A stretch of 45,561 nt of DNA, taken from NCBI GenBank assembly GCA_946479615.1, contig CAMLGR010000018.1, positions 1 through 45,561 of the forward strand, given 5' to 3'. The stretch is from an uncultured Bacteroidota bacterium. GTDB taxonomy: Bacteria > Bacteroidota > Bacteroidia > Chitinophagales > Chitinophagaceae. The position numbers were made by a program, and so were the translations under genes. The notes below the pieces were generated by a model. The model ran no database searches, was not told the origin of the DNA, and saw nothing but the letters and a program-made list of their open reading frames with translations. Each line of letters begins with the position of its first letter. Position 1 is the first letter of the stretch. Positions 41,744 through 45,561 of the stretch are shown here, one piece after another.

Positions 41744-42469
41744 CTAAATATGTTTGCGGATGAGATTGTCAAGATGAGTTTTTCTTTTCCCGAGTTTCCG
41801 CAATTTTTTTTCAAAAAGCGGCTGATCGGTATAATACAACTGGGCCAGCAGCATTTGTCTTCTCCTCCATTTGGCCAGCATGATTTTTCCGGCCGGTTTA
41901 TCAAGTCCCAATGTCAGCGAATGAAGCAGCCGGATACCCGGACTTTCCGTCCAGGCCAGTTCATACACCTGTCCATAAATACGCGTGAGCCCATGAAAAT
42001 AGGCATAGTAAGCAGGTTTTAATTCCCGGATCTCTTCCAGCGAAAATTCGGTGGTCAGCGCCTTCCAGATATCACCATTGATATGCGCGTTGATACCATA
42101 CAGGATACATTTTAACTCCGGGGCGGAAGGATCTTCATAATAAGCCGCCCATTCCTGCGGGATGCTGGTACGGGCCTGGTTTGCATAGTATGAAGTAAAA
42201 AAATAACCTGCAAACCTGGCTTCCAGTCTCACCATCAATTCTCTTACCCGTTCATCACGACGGGAGAAAAAATCAACGGCATTGAGCGTGGTGGCGAGGT
42301 ACACACCGGCAAAATAACGGGAGACTGAGGGACAGGAACTGATAGAATCCAACCGTGTCAAGAGTTCTGCTTCCGCAGGAGCGGGTTGTGCATGATCTTT
42401 CCCGGTTATGAAAAGCAAACCAATGGCAAGTGTTATTTTCCTTTTCAGGAGGTTGAAATAGAACTTCAT
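41744..42469 (-). CDS. DUF5995 family protein
   Basis: A 241-residue secreted or envelope protein of the DUF5995 family, mainly Bacteroidota and Actinomycetota, of unknown function. ATG 42469 is preferred to 42490 because the short form starts MKFYFNLLKRKITLAIGLLF with a signal peptide-like N-terminus. The family marker is KCILYGINAHINGDIWKALT, with conserved INAHINGD that could bind metal or be catalytic. The body is helical. The C-terminus is strongly basic (FEKKLRKLGKRKTHLDNLIR). Its stop is 21 bases from a repeat-like element, and its start region is shared with the divergent gene at 42582. Confidence 0.85.
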   Translation of the reverse strand: MKFYFNLLKRKITLAIGLLFITGKDHAQPAPAEAELLTRLDSISSCPSVSRYFAGVYLATTLNAVDFFSRRDERVRELMVRLEARFAGYFFTSYYANQARTSIPQEWAAYYEDPSAPELKCILYGINAHINGDIWKALTTEFSLEEIRELKPAYYAYFHGLTRIYGQVYELAWTESPGIRLLHSLTLGLDKPAGKIMLAKWRRRQMLLAQLYYTDQPLFEKKLRKLGKRKTHLDNLIRKHI

Positions 42470-42566
42470 ACTTTTCCTATCGTAAATCAATTGCCATTCG
42501 TCACTTTCCTGTTTAAAATTAACAAACTATAAGCTGCCAAAACTCTGGCTGTTAGTACTTATTCCT

Positions 42567-42574
42567 TAGTTTTG
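42567..42574 (+). promoter_or_regulatory. -7 promoter box giving a near-leaderless mRNA
   Basis: TAGTTTTG matches TAnnTTTG and ends only seven bases before the ATG at 42582. Transcription would then start at or within a base or two of the start codon. Confidence 0.5.
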
Positions 42575-42581
42575 GCGTTCC

Positions 42582-43691
42582 ATGAAGCAAGTACGGCATA
42601 AGAAATTGTGGTTGTTTTTAATTGTTGCCTGTGCCATTTCCCTTACCTCTTTTTCCCAATCTGTAACAGGTATCTGGCGTGGTTATTTCGTTTCGGAAAG
42701 CGGGGAAAGCTATACCCTGGAGTTCCAGGTGAAGCAAAATACCAGCTACGCCGTATCCGGTGTCTCCTACTCTTACCTCGATATACGTTTTTATGGAAAA
42801 GCTACCATGACCGGTAATTTTATCCAGAGTTCCAATAGTTTCCGCATCCGGGAGATCAGGACGGTAGAAGTAAAGAACCTGGGATATGGCGGCACCTGTA
42901 TCATGAATTATAATCTCGTTTACAGCCGTTCAGGCCGGGAAGAATTCCTGGAAGGCACTTATCTCGGCAAGCCCGAATCGAAGAGCGGGGAAAGCAAAGC
43001 CGAATGGGGTGATTGCGGAGGTGGAAAAGTGTACCTGCGGAAAGTAACGACCTCCAATTTTTATGTAGAACCCTTCCTGAGAAAGAATGATCCACTTACC
43101 AAAGAAAAGCCGAAAGTAACGACGACAGCTCCACCGGTAGTGAATAATAGCCCGAAGATCAGTGCTCCGCCTGCTAAAATCCCTAAGAATATTCCTCCAA
43201 AGCAGACGGAGAAGAAGAATAATACCAATACGGTTACGATAAAAAGAGATCCGCCTAAAACTGATTCCACGACGGTGGCCAAAATACCTGATATTAAAAA
43301 AATAGCGCCACCTAAAATGCCGGTAGTGATCCCCGATGTTTTAAAAAACCGGCAGAACGAACTGGCCAAATCACTTGTATTGAATGATCCTGATGTAACG
43401 ATCAAAATATATGATAATGGCGAGATCGATGATGACAGCATTTCTGTGTATCTCGATAAGAAGCTGGTATTATCCAATAAACGCCTGACCGCATCTCCAT
43501 TGACGCTGAAGTTGAAGATGGATGAAGAGAATCCCGATCACGAACTGGTAATGGTAGCAGAAAACCTGGGTCGTATACCACCCAACACTTCCCTGATGAT
43601 CGTAGAGGCAGGCGATAAACGTTTCGAAGTGCGGATCACATCTACGGAACAAAAAAATGCAGTGGTCAGGTTTCGGTATGAGCCGGAGTAA
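42582..43691 (+). CDS. Secreted two-domain protein, long paralogue, 369 aa
   Basis: I do not recognise a named family. It has a signal peptide (MKQVRHKKLWLFLIVACAIS to about SFSQS), an N-terminal beta domain (residues 28-160: VTGIWRGYFVSESGESYTLE and YLGKPESKSGESKAEWGDCG), and a Pro/Lys/Thr-rich linker (about 175-255). The C-terminal beta domain (about 268-369) is TIKIYDNGEIDDDSISVYLD and LGRIPPNTSLMIVEAGDKRF. The shorter paralogue at 43870 has the same two ends without the linker. The linker length and signal peptide suggest a surface-exposed or periplasmic protein. An acidic DNGEIDDDS loop could bind calcium, but this is a guess. Confidence 0.85.
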   Translation: MKQVRHKKLWLFLIVACAISLTSFSQSVTGIWRGYFVSESGESYTLEFQVKQNTSYAVSGVSYSYLDIRFYGKATMTGNFIQSSNSFRIREIRTVEVKNLGYGGTCIMNYNLVYSRSGREEFLEGTYLGKPESKSGESKAEWGDCGGGKVYLRKVTTSNFYVEPFLRKNDPLTKEKPKVTTTAPPVVNNSPKISAPPAKIPKNIPPKQTEKKNNTNTVTIKRDPPKTDSTTVAKIPDIKKIAPPKMPVVIPDVLKNRQNELAKSLVLNDPDVTIKIYDNGEIDDDSISVYLDKKLVLSNKRLTASPLTLKLKMDEENPDHELVMVAENLGRIPPNTSLMIVEAGDKRFEVRITSTEQKNAVVRFRYEPE

Positions 43692-43766
43692 TATCCATTA
43701 TGGATTATGAATGCAGAATGATGAATTGGCTGATTTACATTCATAACTCATAATTCTACATTCATC
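43692..43766. repeat. Degenerate palindrome between the tandem paralogues
   Basis: Left TTATGGATTATGAATGCAG (43698-43716) with AATGATGAATTG, and right AATTCTACATTCATCAC (43752-43768) after CATTCATAACTCATAATT, show TTCATAA/TTATGAA words in both orientations with drift. It is probably the same vocabulary as 33424-33521. Confidence 0.7.
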
Positions 43767-43869
43767 ACTTTAATTTATATCCTTCCGGAAAAGCCCATTT
43801 CAACCTTTCCCGTTACCGTTTCTGTAATTTTTAACCCGGCTTCAGTATTTTCTTATATTTTCATTTTTA

Positions 43870-44709
43870 ATGCGGCGGTTACCAATTTTATTCTTTTTCC
43901 TGTTATGTGCTGGCTGTGCGTCCTCGCAGGCGATCAATGGCTTCTGGAAAGGCCGGCTCGTGATGGAGCCTGGTGGTTGTTTTCCTGTTTATAATATCGA
44001 GTTTCAATTACAGATATCAGGGTCGAAGGTAACCGGCAGCTCCTATCACTATTCCGATACCAGCAATTATGTAAAGGAAGAATTTGTCGGCGTTTATGAC
44101 AGCGTTTCGAAAATGCTGAATATGGAAGAGCAGAAAGTATCCGTCTTTCATATCCCTCCCGATTGTATTCCCTGCATCAAAAAATACCAGCTCGAATACC
44201 ATACCGATGGAAAGGAAGAACAGTTGCGTGGTTCCTGGTCGGGAAAGACCATGGATGGAAAAAGCACTTGTCCGCCGGGTACGATTGTAATGACAAGGAT
44301 TCAAAAATCGGCATTCAAGCCTGTGTTGCCCACGACGCTGATTGAACGGAAAAATGAACTGGTCAAAGAAATTTTTGTAGATACAGGTACTATCAAGATT
44401 GATTTTTATGATAATGGCCAGATCGATGGCGATACGATTACGGTGTACGTCAATAATTCACCGGTATTGTACCAGAAAATGCTGACAGCAAAACCACTCA
44501 CGATATTTATCAAGATAGATCTGGTAAAGACCCAGCATGAAGTGATCATGGTGGGAGATAATCTCGGTTCTATTCCTCCCAATACCGCGCTGATGATCGT
44601 CAATGCAAATGATAAACGATACCAGCTTTATCTTTCACAGGACGAAAAGAAGAATTCGCTGGTGAGGTTTGTGTACCAGAAACCTTTGGAAATAAAGAAT
44701 AAGGAATAA
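43870..44709 (+). CDS. Secreted two-domain protein, short paralogue, 279 aa
   Basis: A tandem paralogue of the 42582 gene without the Pro/Lys linker. It has a lipoprotein-type signal (MRRLPILFFFLLCAGCASSQ; LCAGC gives Cys16), then an N-terminal domain starting INGFWKGRLVMEPGGCFPVY that aligns with VTGIWRGYFVSESGESYTLE. The C-terminal domain TIKIDFYDNGQIDGDTITVY and LGSIPPNTALMIVNANDKRY aligns with the paralogue. The last residues (about IKNKE, after VRFVYQKPLE) are encoded by the first bases of the composite palindrome at 44699-44846, so the repeat supplies both the tail and the TAA stop. Function unknown; the first may be periplasmic and this one membrane-anchored. Confidence 0.85.
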   Translation: MRRLPILFFFLLCAGCASSQAINGFWKGRLVMEPGGCFPVYNIEFQLQISGSKVTGSSYHYSDTSNYVKEEFVGVYDSVSKMLNMEEQKVSVFHIPPDCIPCIKKYQLEYHTDGKEEQLRGSWSGKTMDGKSTCPPGTIVMTRIQKSAFKPVLPTTLIERKNELVKEIFVDTGTIKIDFYDNGQIDGDTITVYVNNSPVLYQKMLTAKPLTIFIKIDLVKTQHEVIMVGDNLGSIPPNTALMIVNANDKRYQLYLSQDEKKNSLVRFVYQKPLEIKNKE

Positions 44710-44846
44710 AAAATAAGGAATGAGGAAGTAAATGTAAAATGTAGAACCGCAAAATATAAAATGTAAAAGGGGCGGCCGGTAATCGATCACTCCTTTTACA
44801 TTCTACATTTTATATTTTGAGGTTTTACATTGCTCCCTTATTCCTA
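44699..44846. repeat. Composite intergenic palindrome, second copy
   Basis: It has the same two-layer layout as 5595-5776: outer GAATAAGGAATAAAAAATAAGG, then AATGTAAAATGTAGAACCGC with AAATGTAAAAGGGG, and right-hand CCTTTTACATTCTACATTTT with CATTGCTCCCTTATTCC. It sits between convergent genes and its left end is part of the coding sequence and stop of the short paralogue. Confidence 0.9.
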
Positions 44847-45561
44847 AAACCCTCTTACCGTTGTTGCTGGTTTCGGCAATTCTTTTCTAGGTAGTTTCTC
44901 GTCGCGCATAGCGGCATTGTATACAAATGAAGCCACCACTACGGAGATCTGTTGCAGATCGGCAGCGATCAGGTGATCGTAAGAATCCATATTGGTATGG
45001 TGTGTTCTTGTGCTATATTCGATCGGGTCCTGTATGAATTGAAATCCCGGTAGTCCTACTGCATCGAACGACTGGTGATCGGTGCCGCCGGTATTGGAGA
45101 TCGTCACGGTTTTGGCTCCCATATCATTGAATGGGGCAAGCCATTGCGTGAAAATGTCTTTTACTTTTTCATTTCCCTGCAGGTAAATACCTCTTACTTT
45201 GCCGGTACCATTATCGATATTGAAATAAGAAGACAATTTTCCGTGTTCTGGTTTTAATTCCATCGTTGCCGGATCGGCAAAGTGATTTTTCACATATCCG
45301 CGGGAGCCCAGCAGGCCCTGCTCCTCTCCTGTCCATAAAGCAATACGGATCGTGCGGCGCGGTTGCACATTCAGGGTTTTCAGTATTCTCATTACTTCCA
45401 TCATCACCGAAGAACCGGCGGCGTTATCGGTAGCTCCGGTAGCGCCCTGCCAGCTATCAAGGTGCGCACCCAGCATAACGATCTCATCTTTTAGTTGCGG
45501 ATCGGTACCGGGTATTTCGGCTATTACAGTATAACCTTGTGTGTCTTTTGTATTGAATTCG
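44844..45561 (-). CDS. M28-family zinc metallopeptidase, N-terminal part cut by window edge
   Basis: A co-catalytic di-zinc aminopeptidase or carboxypeptidase of family M28. Only the C-terminal 238 codons are inside the window, and the frame is open to the right edge ([20 protein letters not shown] precedes the metal-binding core). Zinc ligands and catalytic residues are visible: [20 protein letters not shown] (His and bridging Asp), [14 protein letters not shown] (catalytic and metal Glu), [10 protein letters not shown] (Asp) and HTNMDSYDH (last His). The C-terminus is RGF followed by TAG at the edge of a composite palindrome. Location is probably periplasmic; the missing N-terminus would decide it. 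Confidence 0.93.
   Translation of the reverse strand, partial: EFNTKDTQGYTVIAEIPGTDPQLKDEIVMLGAHLDSWQGATGATDNAAGSSVMMEVMRILKTLNVQPRRTIRIALWTGEEQGLLGSRGYVKNHFADPATMELKPEHGKLSSYFNIDNGTGKVRGIYLQGNEKVKDIFTQWLAPFNDMGAKTVTISNTGGTDHQSFDAVGLPGFQFIQDPIEYSTRTHHTNMDSYDHLIAADLQQISVVVASFVYNAAMRDEKLPRKELPKPATTVRGF

Noticed and set aside
5595..44846. CRISPR array as an explanation for the repeated words
   Set aside because: There are no regularly spaced identical repeats with unique spacers and no cas genes; the words are contiguous and drift.
1..45561. Insertion sequence, prophage or integrative element
   Set aside because: No transposase, integrase, phage or conjugation gene is seen, and gene content is mostly chromosomal housekeeping.

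Overview
The window looks like chromosomal DNA of a Bacteroidota bacterium, most likely in the Chitinophagaceae (order Chitinophagales). The signs are a short 285-residue primary sigma factor, a long (440-residue) Lgt, families I associate mainly with this phylum (DUF3822 beside rsmD, DUF2027-Smr, DUF5995, DUF6250 beside a PL11 lyase, a DUF5117/5118-type zinc protease), and about ten promoters with the Bacteroidota -7 box TAnnTTTG. Genus and species cannot be read from the sequence. I see no prophage, insertion sequence, CRISPR array, tRNA or rRNA.

Layout, left to right. 1-4.6 kb: a penicillin-acylase family enzyme cut by the left edge, a phytase-like lipoprotein and an unrecognised lipoprotein, all on the minus strand. 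4.7-7.1 kb: a CPBP-type membrane protein, the RNase P RNA gene (minus strand) and a RelE/HigB-type toxin-antitoxin pair whose toxin gene carries a one-base frameshift. 7.3-9.9 kb: a pectin module (PL11 rhamnogalacturonan lyase plus DUF6250). 10-13 kb: a DUF2027-Smr protein and an APC permease. 13.3-21 kb: housekeeping genes, namely a prenyl transferase, the cluster fau1-lpxK-rnr, DUF3822-rsmD, folB and trxB. 21.2-27 kb: a complete tripartite RND efflux operon (outer-membrane channel, adaptor, pump). 27.4-30.4 kb: rpoD, lgt and a bacilliredoxin. 30.6-35 kb: a small heat-shock protein, three small secreted or lipoprotein genes and an arginine-decarboxylase-like gene. 35.3-41.6 kb: the translation cluster thrS-infC-rpmI-rplT, interrupted by an 851-residue zinc metalloprotease gene. 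41.7-45.6 kb: a DUF5995 protein, two tandem paralogous secreted proteins, and an M28 peptidase cut by the right edge.

The most striking structure is between the genes. I count 19 intergenic elements, nearly all within a few bases of stop codons. Most are long palindromes whose arms are quasi-tandem strings of a short word, and the word differs from place to place: TTCATAA strings, GGAATAAG strings, ATGTAAAA strings, CATAGACA strings, CACAGAG strings, TTAGGTGT strings, GGATTTG strings, GGTGACACC strings and others. Some stems are perfect (40 of 40 bases at 29913-30008). Several arms run into the flanking genes and supply their stop codons, and one adds a short tail to a protein. They probably act as bidirectional 3'-end hairpins, but different vocabularies with the same architecture suggest a common and unexplained way of arising or being maintained. 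This is my leading candidate for an undescribed system. Second-rank observations are the frameshifted toxin with its operator palindrome, the rearranged rplT 3' region, and the split thrS-infC-rpmI-rplT cluster with a structured rpmI leader.
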